The notes below the pieces were generated by a model. It ran no database searches. It worked only from the letters and a program-made list of their open reading frames with translations, and was not told the origin of the DNA. Of a stretch of DNA of 64,000 nt, positions 47,067 through 57,633 are shown in pieces. A program made the position numbers and the translations under genes. Source of the DNA: Desmonostoc muscorum FACHB-395 (GTDB taxonomy: Bacteria > Cyanobacteriota > Cyanobacteriia > Cyanobacteriales > Nostocaceae); contig NZ_JACJSF010000005.1 in NCBI RefSeq assembly GCF_014698035.1, forward strand, positions 62,001-126,000, written 5' to 3'. Positions within the stretch are counted from its first letter, which is position 1, and each line of letters opens with the position of its first letter.

Positions 47067-47647
47067 CTTTCTCAAGTTCTAATGATGTTATAGCGTTTTC
47101 AGTGGTATGGAATACAAATCTTTTATCGGGATGCAAGCTATACAGCACTTCCGGCTATTATGAAGCACAATTTTCCCCATAACCCTTTCCTATCCTAACT
47201 TTTGAGGCTGTGTGCGTACCTCATAGCAGGCGGAAGTGCTGTATATCCCTACTAGTCTGCCAACCCAAAAATGAGCTTGTGAGGTCTGGGTAAAGGGTAA
47301 AGGGGAAAGGGTAAGGGATTTAAAACCTTTCCCCTTTCCCCCTTACCCTTTATCCCGCTTTCGTGACGAAAGCGAACTACTAGTGATAGTGAAGATTCGT
47401 AAAACAGTCTGACTTTGAATTCCTCTTTTCTGGAAAGACGAATTGAAGGCTTGTATGAACTTTAGAGAGATTAAATTCTGTTGCAGCTGGATATTTTTAA
47501 TGTCGTAATACACATATAACACATGAAATAAAAACCATCCATAAACTAAACATAAACGCACGCTGCGTATAGCAAGCTTTAAAAGTAGTGCATAATACGA
47601 TTTCCCAACGCCCAATTTTCAAGACAAATATCCCAGGAGATTAAGCT
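47067..47647. other. Intergenic region with purine/pyrimidine inverted repeat (47291-47352)
   Basis: TAAAGGGTAAAGGGGAAAGG and the mirrored CCTTTCCCCTTTCCCCCTTA form a long imperfect stem typical of cyanobacterial spacers. An 80-base inverted theme with CGGAAGTGCTGTAT/ATACAGCACTTCCG lies at about 47138-47245. A 90-codon minus-strand frame here looks spurious. The promoter of the PrcA-like gene must lie near the right end. Confidence 0.45.
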
Positions 47648-49636
47648 ATGGTTCAGGTTCGCTATGGTGGACAGAACGGTCAACAGTATGAACTTGCTAT
47701 CAGTGACGAACACGTTGTAGTGCGTACCGAAAGCCGCAGTACTCTAATTGGTGCAAGACCGTTTGAAGTCGCACCTGTGTCACCCACAGCTCGTAGCATC
47801 CTCAATCAATTCGAGTTAACAATGCGGTTTCGGCAAGCGGGTGTAGAAATTTTGCGTGCGAAAGTTCCAACTCAGGGTGTTGCTTTGCGCGATCGCGCCC
47901 GTGAAATTCTCAACCAAGAGTCTGAAGTCCAATTTGCCGGACGTGTCTTGATCGATCCAGCCTCCAATCAACCGATAATTTACACCGAAAACCTCTTTGT
48001 TAAATTCGATAATGAAGAAGAATCAAGGGTCTGCCAAGAGATATTGCGACGTTACAGCCTAACAATTAAACGTCAACTTGAATATGCACGAAATGCTTAT
48101 TTTGTCAATGCACCTACAAGTACTGGTATAGCGATCTTTGACATCGCCGAGAGACTTCTGAATGAGGAATCAGTCGAACTGTGCCATCCTGAACTAGTGC
48201 GTGAATCACGCCAACGTCAGGTTTTCCCGCAGCAGTGGCACTTAAAGCAAACAACAATTAACGGTAAGGTAATTAACGCCCATGCCAACGTTGAAGCAGC
48301 TTGGAAGTTGAGCGATGGCACAGGAGCAATTATTGCAATTATCGATGACGGTGTGGATCTCGATCATGAAGAATTCCGTTCCTCTGGAAAGATTGTTGCG
48401 CCGCGTGATGTCACACGTAAAAATGACAATCCCAGACCGGGAAACGACAATAACCACGGGACAGCTTGTGCAGGAGTAGCTTGTGGCAACGGGAAATTTG
48501 GTGCATCGGGTGTAGCACCAGGCGCAAAACTGATGCCGATTCGTTTAGCTTCGTCGTTGGGTTCACAGGATGAAGCAGATGCTTTTATTTGGGCGGCTCA
48601 AAATGGTGCTGATGTGATTTCTTGTAGTTGGGGCCCAGCAGATGGGACTTGGTTTGAGCCAAACGATCCTCTACACAAGCAAAAAGTACCTTTGCCTGAC
48701 TCCACAAGACTGGCTATGGACTTTGCAATCAATAAAGGACGTAACGGCAAGGGATGTGTAATTTTATTCGCGGCTGGCAATGGTAACGAAAGTGTAGATA
48801 ACGATGGCTACGCCAGCTACCAAAAGGTAATTGCGATCGCAGCTTGTAACGACTTTGGCACTAGAAGCGCTTACAGTGACTTTGGTCAAGCGGTGTGGTG
48901 TGCCTTTCCCAGTAACAATGGTGATAGTTCTCAAACCCCTGGAATTTGGACAACTGATCGCGTTGGTGTACTTGGTTATAATTCCGGTAATGTAAATCTG
49001 GGTGATGCCGGAGGTAACTACACGAATGAATTCGGCGGAACTTCTAGTGCTTGTCCTGGTGCGGCTGGTGTCGCAGCATTGATTATTGCCAGAAACCCAA
49101 ATCTGCGTTGGGACGAAGTACGAGACATTATTAAACGCTCTTGCGATCGCATCGATCAACCTGGAGGTAAATATGATGCCAATGGTCGCAGCCCATTCTA
49201 CGGTTATGGTCGAATCAATGCTCTCAAAGCTGTAGAATTGGCCAAGCCGACGCAAACATCGCCCATTAGCATATTCAAGGCAGTACAAGATATCCCAATT
49301 AACGACTTGCAAACATCAACATTGTCGTTGGCGATCGCTAATACCAGCCTGATGAAATCCATCAAAGTTAATGTAGATATCGAGCATACTTATATTGGGG
49401 ATCTTGTAGTTACTCTCCTTCCCCCAGTGCAAATAGGCATACTTCCCATCGTTCTGCACGATCGCCAGGGCGGAGCTACAGATAATATCAAAACAACCTA
49501 TGACGAGGTAAACACCCTAAAACTTGCTGCCTTTAAAGGTAAAAGTCCCCAAGGAACATGGACTCTGGAAGTTGCTGATAAAGCTACCACAGATACAGGA
49601 AAGATTCGCAGCTTTACCATTGAAATCGGATTTTAA
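47648..49636 (+). CDS. prcA: Calcium-dependent subtilisin-like protease (PrcA-like), S8 with P-domain
   Basis: The protein has 662 residues, with an ATG at 47648 after AGGAG. An N-terminal pro-like region (1-200) contains two repeats of a beta-alpha unit. The S8 catalytic domain (about 220-540) has the triad: Asp in IIDDGVDLDHE, His in NNHGTACAG, and Ser in FGGTSSACPGAAG, plus the oxyanion Asn in FAAGNGN. Residues about 550-662 form a proprotein convertase P-domain (IEHTYIGDLVVTLL, GTWTLEVADKATTDTG). I recall Anabaena PrcA as 662 residues with this architecture. PrcA hydrolyses proteins in a calcium-dependent way and is linked to heterocyst formation. No clear signal peptide is seen. Confidence 0.85.
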   Translation: MVQVRYGGQNGQQYELAISDEHVVVRTESRSTLIGARPFEVAPVSPTARSILNQFELTMRFRQAGVEILRAKVPTQGVALRDRAREILNQESEVQFAGRVLIDPASNQPIIYTENLFVKFDNEEESRVCQEILRRYSLTIKRQLEYARNAYFVNAPTSTGIAIFDIAERLLNEESVELCHPELVRESRQRQVFPQQWHLKQTTINGKVINAHANVEAAWKLSDGTGAIIAIIDDGVDLDHEEFRSSGKIVAPRDVTRKNDNPRPGNDNNHGTACAGVACGNGKFGASGVAPGAKLMPIRLASSLGSQDEADAFIWAAQNGADVISCSWGPADGTWFEPNDPLHKQKVPLPDSTRLAMDFAINKGRNGKGCVILFAAGNGNESVDNDGYASYQKVIAIAACNDFGTRSAYSDFGQAVWCAFPSNNGDSSQTPGIWTTDRVGVLGYNSGNVNLGDAGGNYTNEFGGTSSACPGAAGVAALIIARNPNLRWDEVRDIIKRSCDRIDQPGGKYDANGRSPFYGYGRINALKAVELAKPTQTSPISIFKAVQDIPINDLQTSTLSLAIANTSLMKSIKVNVDIEHTYIGDLVVTLLPPVQIGILPIVLHDRQGGATDNIKTTYDEVNTLKLAAFKGKSPQGTWTLEVADKATTDTGKIRSFTIEIGF

Positions 49637-49975
49637 GCCAACACGTTTGAGTTAGGGAGTGTGGGGATAAGGGAGGAGGGGAGGCAGGGGAGACAAGGGG
49701 ACAAGGGGACAAGGGGACAAGGGGACAAGAGGGAATGGCACTAAGTTAATCACAAAGCCCTGATATAACTTGCTTTTTGAGTGTGGGGAGTGTGGGGTAA
49801 GACTTCTTCCCCGTCCTCCCACACCTCCCACACCCTGCCCTGACCAGGTTTCGGCTTTTCTTAGTGCCATTCGGGACAAGAGGTGAGAACTTGAAAAAAG
49901 TCTTTCCCCTTGTCCCCAATTCTCCTTGGCCCCAAGTCCTCTTACCCATGCCCAATGCCCCATTTCCCATATCAA
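49637..49975. repeat. Repeat-rich spacer: 8-bp tandem array and partial family A repeat
   Basis: Around 49692-49731 five units of ACAAGGGG (last ACAAGAGG) stand in tandem. From about 49780 to 49840 the GAGTGTGGGG / TTCTTCCCCGTCC / CCCACACC blocks match the centre of repeat family A, but the terminal hairpin is missing. Frames here only translate the repeats. Confidence 0.65.
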
Positions 49976-51452
<1,477 letters not shown>

Positions 51453-51570
51453 GTAGTGTATCACTTTCGCTATGTCTGGGAGCAAGGGTGTTAACAATTC
51501 AATTTATGAGGAGAAGGCGGTGTTAAGCTGTTTTTTCTGAATCTGGCGTAGGCGCAGCCCGTCATAGACA

Positions 51571-51768
51571 TCACTGCTTCTGTTGAATAATGTCTAATAC
51601 TGCCTTATGGATTTCTCCTGGAGTCATTGAGGCGGGATAAGTCGCAGAGGGAGGTTTTGCCGTCAAACGATCCGCAAGTGCGTAAAAAGCCTCTTGATCA
51701 TCTTGATGTGCAATGACATAAGCGCGTAACTCTGCCTTGCTCATAGCATCAAAGTTTGGTTTACTCAT
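51571..51768 (-). CDS. DUF6887-like small protein
   Basis: The protein has 65 residues: MSKPNFDAMSKAELRAYVIA, then HQDDQEAFYALADRLTAK and a MTPGEIHKAVLDIIQQK tail. I recognise the family as a cyanobacterial small protein usually paired with a DUF6888 protein encoded just upstream. Its function is unknown, though paired small genes of this kind are often suspected to be toxin-antitoxin-like. Here the ATG overlaps the stop of a shortened DUF6888-like frame by four bases (ATGA). Confidence 0.75.
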   Translation of the reverse strand: MSKPNFDAMSKAELRAYVIAHQDDQEAFYALADRLTAKPPSATYPASMTPGEIHKAVLDIIQQKQ

Positions 51769-51863
51769 GGATATTCCCAGTTACCATCACGACTAATCAG
51801 AATTTCTATATCTTCTCCAGCCAAGATGAATATTTTTCCAGTGCGCTCATCCAGACGCACCAT
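51765..51863 (-). pseudogene. Truncated DUF6888-like gene
   Basis: The frame ends MVRLDERTGKIFILAGEDIE then ILISRDGNWEYP, matching the C-terminal half of DUF6888 proteins. The N-terminal half (normally a motif with CLRVCQML) is missing; upstream codons are unrelated. It is therefore a remnant, or a 32-residue minimal protein starting at 51863. It still overlaps and may couple translation of the DUF6887 gene. Confidence 0.6.
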
Positions 51864-52065
51864 TATTGCTGTAAGTATTACCCTTGCAATTTTAGCCACT
51901 GTCAACTCTGTACTTGAAAGTGGAGCAAAATTAGAGGAAAAAGAACTTCTTAAGTCAAAGTTCCGAACTTACCGCAAGCAGGCAGAGACAGCTTTAAAAG
52001 GTTTAGCCGTGGCAGATTTGAAAGATTTACCATCTTTGAAAAGGATTATCGAGAAACTTTTATAG
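51826..52065 (+). CDS. Hypothetical 79-residue protein with one membrane helix
   Basis: The frame gives a short basic start, a hydrophobic stretch TIIAVSITLAILATVNSV, then a charged helical tail rich in Lys, Glu and Leu. It runs opposite to the DUF6888 remnant and overlaps it at its 5' end. There is no good ribosome site. It could be real or could be a by-product of the rearrangement that truncated the DUF6888 gene. Confidence 0.3.
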   Translation: MNIFPVRSSRRTIIAVSITLAILATVNSVLESGAKLEEKELLKSKFRTYRKQAETALKGLAVADLKDLPSLKRIIEKLL

Positions 52066-52169
52066 CAAAAGCTTCTCGATAATCCCAAAAAGGCGATCGC
52101 ATCCTTTACACCCTTCAACTAAAAACTTTTAACCACAAGGTACTATGCGATCGCTTTGACTTTGTACAA

Positions 52170-53435
52170 TTAAACAACAACAAAATTAGTTGCACTTAGT
52201 GACAATCCATCGCTGAGTTGCGCGAATTGTACCTGAGTAAATGTGCCACCGCTACCATCTTGGTCAAAGAACAGCGCACCTGTACCGTTGTCGTAGATAA
52301 ATCGTTGAGCGTCCGTTGTCGCGGCTGAACCGATGGTAAACTGACCAGTTGAGAGTGCGCCTGTTACTAAAGATCCGCCGAAACCAGCAGCCGAAACCTG
52401 AATAACTTCAGTAATCGGGTCAAAGTCATAAAGACTATCAACACCTTCATCGTAATTATTGAAGGCAAATGTATCAGTGCCCTCTCCTCCAAATAGATAA
52501 TCATTGCCTCTCCCTCCAGTCAGGAGATCGTTGCCATCATTTCCGAAAAGGAAATCGTTACCATTACTGCCTAGAATAGTGTCAGTGTTAGCTGTACCAA
52601 AAATATCTAATTGTTCAATATTCTTGTAGCTAACTCGATACGTCCCAGCCGTAATTGAACCTTGGTTAGTGACTGTATCGAAAGTTGAGGTAATTCCCTC
52701 AGTAGTAAAACTACTATAATCGATAGACAAATAGTCGTCGCCCGTACCTCCATCTACCGTTTGAGTCACTAAAACAGAGGGAGTGACAGAGGGGGCGCTC
52801 AAATGGAAGGAGTCGTTGTCACTCCCTCCTTTAAGGGTGTTGTTGCCAGTAGCACTGTAAGCATAAAGTTGATCGTTCCCCAAGCCACCGTCTAAAAAGT
52901 TATTTCCAGAAGAGGAAGAAATATCCAACACATCATCCCCAGTTCCTCCCTTAAGGGTGTTGTTGCCAGTGGTGTTAGAAGCATAAAGTCGATCGTCCTC
53001 AGAGCCACCCCTTAAAAGGTTATTTCCAGAAGAATGATAAATGTATAGATAATCATTTCCCTCTCCTCCATTAAGGGTGTTGTTACCAGTGGTATAGGAA
53101 GCAGAAAATGAATCATTCTCAGAGCCACCGTCTAAAAAATTTTTCCCAGAAGAATTGTTTATATTAAAATAATCACCTCCAGCTCCACCCTTAAGGCTAT
53201 TGTTGCTAGTGGTGTTAGAAGCATAAAGTTGATCGTTCCCCAAGCCACCGTCTAAAAGGTTTTTCCCAGAAGAAAAGGAAACATCAAGAATATCGTTACC
53301 CAAATCACCGTATAGGCTATTATCTCCTTCGCCACTATATAAAATGTAATTACCATCTCCTCCAGAGAGGCTATTATTGGTATATTTATCTGTCCTAATG
53401 ACATCATTAGCATTAGTACCATTGACATTTGCCAT
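52170..53435 (-). CDS. RTX-type calcium-binding repeat protein
   Basis: The protein has 421 residues. Residues about 20-225 hold tandem degenerate units of about 19-20 residues (GNNTLKGGxxxDxLxxxxSS) in which the GGxGxD calcium motif is only partly kept, plus canonical nonapeptides near 285-330 (GNDFLFGNDGNDLLTGGRGN). The C-terminus, from DTFAFNNY through the YDNGTGALFFDQDGSG segment to LSATNFVVV, is the typical cap and type I secretion-signal region of cyanobacterial RTX proteins. It is probably exported by an ABC-type I system and folds on binding calcium outside the cell. No exporter gene is adjacent. A duplicate of its 3' end lies at 54002-54120. Confidence 0.88.
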   Translation of the reverse strand: MANVNGTNANDVIRTDKYTNNSLSGGDGNYILYSGEGDNSLYGDLGNDILDVSFSSGKNLLDGGLGNDQLYASNTTSNNSLKGGAGGDYFNINNSSGKNFLDGGSENDSFSASYTTGNNTLNGGEGNDYLYIYHSSGNNLLRGGSEDDRLYASNTTGNNTLKGGTGDDVLDISSSSGNNFLDGGLGNDQLYAYSATGNNTLKGGSDNDSFHLSAPSVTPSVLVTQTVDGGTGDDYLSIDYSSFTTEGITSTFDTVTNQGSITAGTYRVSYKNIEQLDIFGTANTDTILGSNGNDFLFGNDGNDLLTGGRGNDYLFGGEGTDTFAFNNYDEGVDSLYDFDPITEVIQVSAAGFGGSLVTGALSTGQFTIGSAATTDAQRFIYDNGTGALFFDQDGSGGTFTQVQFAQLSDGLSLSATNFVVV

Positions 53436-54001
53436 AACTTCTATTGACCTAAATTGACTTTTCAGAGACTTGCTGTTTTAATGCACATAAACTATACCAA
53501 GAGTTGACACTTTCGGTATAGTTTATGTCGCGATTGAGAAATACAACTTTCGACTTTGACCAGCCTTTTGACAGGCTGAAAAGGACTTTTTGGCTAACTT
53601 ACTGACACAATACAGTTGATTAATCTAATCACTATAGTGTTTGTTTAGTTGAGTGTCACTACTTGGAATAGCATTTTTTTACTGCTTATATTTAGTATAA
53701 AAATCTTCCAATAATTAAGTATTTATATCTTGAAAATCGAAATAAGTTACTGCTGATAAAAGATAAATAATAAAAAAGATTTTTATCATACGTTGTGTAC
53801 CCAGATGAAGCATAAATCTTGGCACAGCCTACACTCTAGTCTAATACAAAGTTAATGGGTGTCCCTTGGATAAGTCAAAATTATGCCCTCAGACTGAGAG
53901 GTTGAGGGCTACTTATAAAAGTGAAATATCCTAGGGTAAATTACTTAGATGAGCTATCTATGCGTTAATTGAACCGAATTCGGATTTGACATTACAGATT
54001 A
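53436..54001. other. Upstream region of the RTX gene with a 13-bp palindrome (53486-53527)
   Basis: CATAAACTATACC (53486-53498) and GGTATAGTTTATG (53515-53527) are exact inverted repeats with a 16-base loop, 50 bases upstream of the RTX start. The position suits an operator or a leader hairpin. The remainder is AT-rich with no gene. Confidence 0.5.
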
Positions 54002-54120
54002 GACAACAAAAAAATTAGTTGGGTTTAGTGATAATCCACTGCTGAGTTACGCGAATTGTACCTGAGTAAAACTACCACCGCTACCATCTTTGTCAAAAGC
54101 CGCACCTGAACTGATGGTAA
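54002..54120 (-). pseudogene. Duplicated 3' fragment of an RTX gene
   Basis: About 110 bases repeat the 3' end of the RTX gene at 52170 (blocks AAATTAGTTG, GCTGAGTT-CGCGAATTGTACC, TGAGTAAA, CCACCGCTACCATCTT). They encode the LSATNF-like end of an RTX protein. No upstream coding part remains. Confidence 0.75.
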
Positions 54121-54204
54121 GTTATCAGAAGGTTGGGTTTAAAACCCCGTGCTTACTTCGGCTACGCTCAGTAACCATCCAGCACGGCTTTAAAGTAACT
54201 CGTC

Positions 54205-54279
54205 AAGGAGTAATGAGTAATGAGTGGATGAAAAATGGGTATTTACTCATTACTTATTACTTATTACTCATTACTCCTT
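54205..54279. repeat. Palindromic repeat with 16-bp arms
   Basis: AAGGAGTAATGAGTAA (54205-54220) is the exact reverse complement of 54264-54279, with TACTTATTACTTATTAC-type short direct repeats inside. This is a common cyanobacterial spacer repeat. Confidence 0.7.
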
Positions 54280-54341
54280 CTTAAGAGTGCGTTCACGGCG
54301 GGGAGGATGTCAACAATATCCTATTATTTAGTACATCTGTT

Positions 54342-54821
54342 TCAGCAAGTAGGCACAGCTAATTTAGCGTGTTTGTTAACGTAGTCCACAAATAATTGCT
54401 TCAGTCGGGGACTCACGCCAACGTGTTCAAAGAATCCAAAACCCAGATTCTTAGCTCTTGCTAAGGTTTCTTCTGGTGTTAATCCTTCCTGGATAGCGAT
54501 ACTTAAGAGTGCAATTCCAGTCGATCGCATCCCGGCTGCACAATGCACAACTGCTGGTTTAGGAATTTCTTCGAGTGTTGTGAGGATTTTGGTAATGGCC
54601 TCTTCATTCAAGTTTTTTAAATCTACCTTGAGTGGAACATTCTTATAATGCAGCCCCAATGCTTCAGCTAATTTTTGCTCATCCTTGGAAAATCCTAGCT
54701 CATCAGGCGATCGCAAATTTAGAACGGACTTAAAACCTTCTTGGATAGCTTGCTCAAGCTGTTTTGGTATAACTTGTCCTGTTGTCGTTAAGTTTTCGTT
54801 AATCTGTATGGCGTTGATCAC
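54342..54821 (-). CDS. DUF442 / beta-lactamase-hydrolase-like phosphatase
   Basis: This is a roughly 159-residue single-domain protein with a Cys-phosphatase loop VVHCAAGMRSTG (HCx5R) and the upstream general-acid region FKSVLNLRSPDE. The fold is that of dual-specificity phosphatases as found in DUF442 proteins, which are often linked to sulfide or persulfide handling. The best start is a GTG at 54821 with AAGGAG five bases upstream; the longer frame from a TTG at 54878 adds an unrelated basic N-terminus. Its substrate is unknown. It is flanked by repeats and remnants and has no operon partner. Confidence 0.8.
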   Translation of the reverse strand: MINAIQINENLTTTGQVIPKQLEQAIQEGFKSVLNLRSPDELGFSKDEQKLAEALGLHYKNVPLKVDLKNLNEEAITKILTTLEEIPKPAVVHCAAGMRSTGIALLSIAIQEGLTPEETLARAKNLGFGFFEHVGVSPRLKQLFVDYVNKHAKLAVPTC

Positions 54822-55085
54822 ATTTACTCCTTTTGACTTTCTAATGGCTTCCAGCTTGGTAAATAGTCGAATCAGCAAGCTTTGAGAAGTTATTCAAATA
54901 AGCACTGCAAAATTAGCTAAATATCAAAAGATATTGCTTGATTACTTCAAAATATGTCTTTTGAAGTTGATTATTTTATTGCTTTATCCATAATATACGG
55001 TTTGTCGATAGATTTAGTGTTAATTAGAGTTTATTATGATTTTCACCGATAAAATTATCAGAACTTATATATAAGCAGTCTGCAC

Positions 55086-55274
55086 TGGTTCTCTGTTACT
55101 GGCAGATGTGTGACAGCAGGTATTGATTTTGGGCTGGCGATTCGGGGAAGCGATGTCTACAACGGACTACGGATGCGAGTCACACAGAAAATTAGACGAC
55201 AAATTGTCCAGCGAGTTGTGACTCAATTGGAAACTGCTAATATCAGTAAAGCGGTTGAAGATTTAGCTAGTTGA
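55086..55274 (+). pseudogene. Chimeric remnant, DJ-1/PfpI-like end
   Basis: One frame reads WFSVTGRCVTAGIDFGLA, close to the W-TGxGVTAGIDFGL motif of DJ-1/PfpI family proteins. It then passes through a copy of the GATGTCTACAACGGACTACG repeat and continues as an unrelated helical tail (TQKIRRQIVQRVVTQLETAN) to a TGA at 55272. There is no start codon. It looks like fused debris. Confidence 0.5.
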
Positions 55275-55376
55275 TCTGTTGCGATGTCTACGACGGGCTA
55301 CGCCTACGCAACTAAAATGTCTATAACATGCCAAAAAGTCAAACAGATATGTAATCTGGATGTCAGTCATGAACCT

Positions 55377-55874
55377 ATGAGCGCTAACGAAATATCTCTT
55401 CGACCTGCTCTAGAAACAGATGCGTGGGTGCTGAGTGCAATTCATATTGCTGCTATCAAAGCTCTGCCTGCAACTTTCTACACCGAAAAAGAACTTTTAG
55501 CTTGGCGTAATTACCGCGACAAACCGGATGGTTCAAATATCTTGAAGAGCATGAAAGTGGAAACTTGCAAAGTTGCGATTAAGGGAGATGTTGTTATAGG
55601 TTTTGCTAGCTTCATTGTTGATGAACTCATCGGGCTGTATGTCCATCCTAAATATCAAGGTAAAGGGATTGGACGTGCTTTAGTTCAAAATTTTTGTGAC
55701 GAAGCAACTGCTCAAGGTATAGATAAGGTAATTACAACTGCTAGTCTTTATGCTGAAGGATTTTATTTACGACTGGGATTTACTGCCATCCAAAAAGCAC
55801 CTCATTATTTAAGAAAGGGGATAGTTGTCCCAGTTACGAAAATGAGTAAAACATTAGCTACTGCACCGAGATAA
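55377..55874 (+). CDS. GNAT family N-acetyltransferase
   Basis: The GNAT fold runs from ISLRPALETDAWVLSAIH to the C-terminus. The acetyl-CoA binding motif A is GLYVHPKYQGKGIGRALVQ, and FYLRLGFTAI is motif B. Members transfer an acetyl group to an amine; the acceptor here is unknown. The frame extends upstream to 55284, but that extension starts MSTTGYAYA, which is encoded by a dispersed repeat, so the ATG at 55377 (MSANEISLRPA, 165 residues) is preferred. It is followed on the same strand by a TetR gene. Confidence 0.8.
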   Translation: MSANEISLRPALETDAWVLSAIHIAAIKALPATFYTEKELLAWRNYRDKPDGSNILKSMKVETCKVAIKGDVVIGFASFIVDELIGLYVHPKYQGKGIGRALVQNFCDEATAQGIDKVITTASLYAEGFYLRLGFTAIQKAPHYLRKGIVVPVTKMSKTLATAPR

Positions 55875-55995
55875 ATTTAAGTCGATACCAGATTTCCAAT
55901 AATTTTAAAAGTACTGGTATCAAGATTATTTTTCTTTAATTTGCAACAACTTTGGAGACATAACTTATGATGAAAATAAGTACTTGCCAGTATAA

Positions 55996-56625
55996 ATGAA
56001 TAAAAGCATCCGTTCATCAACTCTTACCCGTATACGTTTGATAGAAGCCGCCTCGCAAGTATTTGCCAGTTTAGGTGTTCAAGGAGCGACTACCCGTGAA
56101 ATAGCTCGTGTTGCTGGTGTGAATGAGGTGACTTTATTTCGTCACTTTGCTAGCAAAGAACAACTTCTGGGAGCAGTCATCAAAAATGCCTTGGCACTCC
56201 AGACCGAAGCCCTTGCATATCCCGAAGCATGGACACAGGATCTAAAAATTGATTTAAGACAGTATGCCCATCTTTATAATACTGTGCTAGAAGCACAGGA
56301 GGACTTAATTCGTACATTTATTGGAGAAGCTAAACGTCATCCTGAAGAAGCGAAACAAGTGATTCAAGAAGCCGCCAAGCCTTTAAGAGAAAAACTGGTT
56401 GCTTACCTGGAATCGAGCCAGAAACTAGGTACCGTGAGAGTAGACCTCGCTCCATTTCCAGCAGTCGATATGTTTACGGGAATGCTGTTAGCTGGAATGC
56501 TATGTCGTAGTGCAAAATTTAATCAAGGCAGCTATAGCTGTGAGGACTATATCGAAACCTGTGTAGATATTTTTGTGCGTGGTATCAGTACTTCTAACAG
56601 TTCTCAATGCGGTTGTAAAATTTGA
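55996..56625 (+). CDS. TetR family transcriptional regulator
   Basis: The protein has 209 residues. Residues 10-60 are a TetR helix-turn-helix (RLIEAASQVFASLGVQGATT, then REIARVAGVNEVTLFRHFAS-KEQL). The C-terminal ligand domain is helical and unassigned (LIRTFIGEAKRHPEEAKQVI, VDMFTGMLLAGMLC). The DHA2 transporter and SDR genes at 57940-60179 are nearby candidates for control but are not divergent neighbours. The short Cys-containing tail SSQCGCKI is unusual. Confidence 0.92.
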   Translation: MNKSIRSSTLTRIRLIEAASQVFASLGVQGATTREIARVAGVNEVTLFRHFASKEQLLGAVIKNALALQTEALAYPEAWTQDLKIDLRQYAHLYNTVLEAQEDLIRTFIGEAKRHPEEAKQVIQEAAKPLREKLVAYLESSQKLGTVRVDLAPFPAVDMFTGMLLAGMLCRSAKFNQGSYSCEDYIETCVDIFVRGISTSNSSQCGCKI

Positions 56626-56756
56626 GCTAAATTAGATAATTTATGCCAATGTATTGATTAAAAATAGTTAAAATTAGTGTTTGGGGATAATTATTTTTCA
56701 CAATTTAAAATCTGTTCCCAACTCAATTATTTTATTTAATTTTAAATTCACAACAG

Positions 56757-57470
56757 TTATTCATAATTAGTAGTTTCAGTAGAGCCGCCATTAACTAAAA
56801 GCGCTTGTTGTTTTTCCAGCACTTGTTTGCGTAACAAGAGCAATTTTCTATCTTTTATACCTTCTGCGATTAATCCATCAACAGTTTTCATGAGATAATC
56901 AGCGCAGGAACCCAATTTTCCAGATGCGGTGGCAATGCTATTAACAGTAGTTGTTAATGGTAATTTATGAGCATACCTGGGATGCTGGCGATTAGCCACA
57001 AAGGCGATCGCTTTAAATTCTTGCGTACCATCAAATACCCTTACCCAACGGGCAACGTAGACACCAGCTAACATTTCCCGTCGCCAAATCAGCAATAATT
57101 CGGATGCTACATCAGCAGCAGCAATTCGATAAACAATACCACGACAACTACCGCCGCGATCGAGTCCTAAGAGTAATCCGGGATTTTCTGGAGTCCCTCG
57201 GCCGAGAATCATCCATGTACAGAAGCGCCGATGCCAACCATAAATTATCCCAGCACGGCGCTCGACGTATGTGATTAGGGGATTCCAAATTAGGGAACCG
57301 TAGGCAAATATCCAGATATCAGAATTTGGTAGTTGGTGTTGTAGTATTTCATGGAGCGATCGCTGTAACTCATCTTCGCTCAGGGTAGTTAACTTGATTC
57401 CAGAGTGTGATGCTTCAAACAGTCTAGTCTGTGAGTTTCCGGCTTCGAGGTCGCTACGACTGAGTGACAT
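56757..57470 (-). CDS. ChaC-like gamma-glutamylcyclotransferase
   Basis: This 237-residue protein has the GGCT signature IFAYGSLIWNP, followed by YGWHRRFCTWMILGRGTPEN, GLLLGLDRGGSCRGIVYRI and a basic region, as in ChaC proteins. ChaC enzymes cleave glutathione to 5-oxoproline and Cys-Gly in the cytosol. The N-terminal 45 residues are an extra polar extension. The ATG at 57470 is the first clean start. It is transcribed towards the TetR gene; the two converge. Confidence 0.88.
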   Translation of the reverse strand: MSLSRSDLEAGNSQTRLFEASHSGIKLTTLSEDELQRSLHEILQHQLPNSDIWIFAYGSLIWNPLITYVERRAGIIYGWHRRFCTWMILGRGTPENPGLLLGLDRGGSCRGIVYRIAAADVASELLLIWRREMLAGVYVARWVRVFDGTQEFKAIAFVANRQHPRYAHKLPLTTTVNSIATASGKLGSCADYLMKTVDGLIAEGIKDRKLLLLRKQVLEKQQALLVNGGSTETTNYE

Positions 57471-57633
57471 AATGTAGATTATTTCCTTTTCTGTAACTAT
57501 TCAGTAATTTCACTATAACTTTAAAATAAATTAATCTTAGTATCGTTTCCTTTTCCGTAGGATTATAGAGTAAGCCTAACTACAGGCAGCAGTATCTTGG
57601 TGATGCTAATCCACGAAATAAGGAGCAACCTTT

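Noticed and set aside
47343..47615. 90-codon minus-strand frame before the PrcA-like gene
   Set aside because: Composition follows AT-rich spacer and repeat sequence; it overlaps the likely promoter of the protease gene.
49692..49731. Short tandem array as a CRISPR candidate
   Set aside because: Units of 8 bases without spacers; no cas genes in the window.
49652..49975. Minus-strand frames of 74 and 107 codons after the PrcA-like gene
   Set aside because: They are translations of the ACAAGGGG tandem array and of repeat family A.
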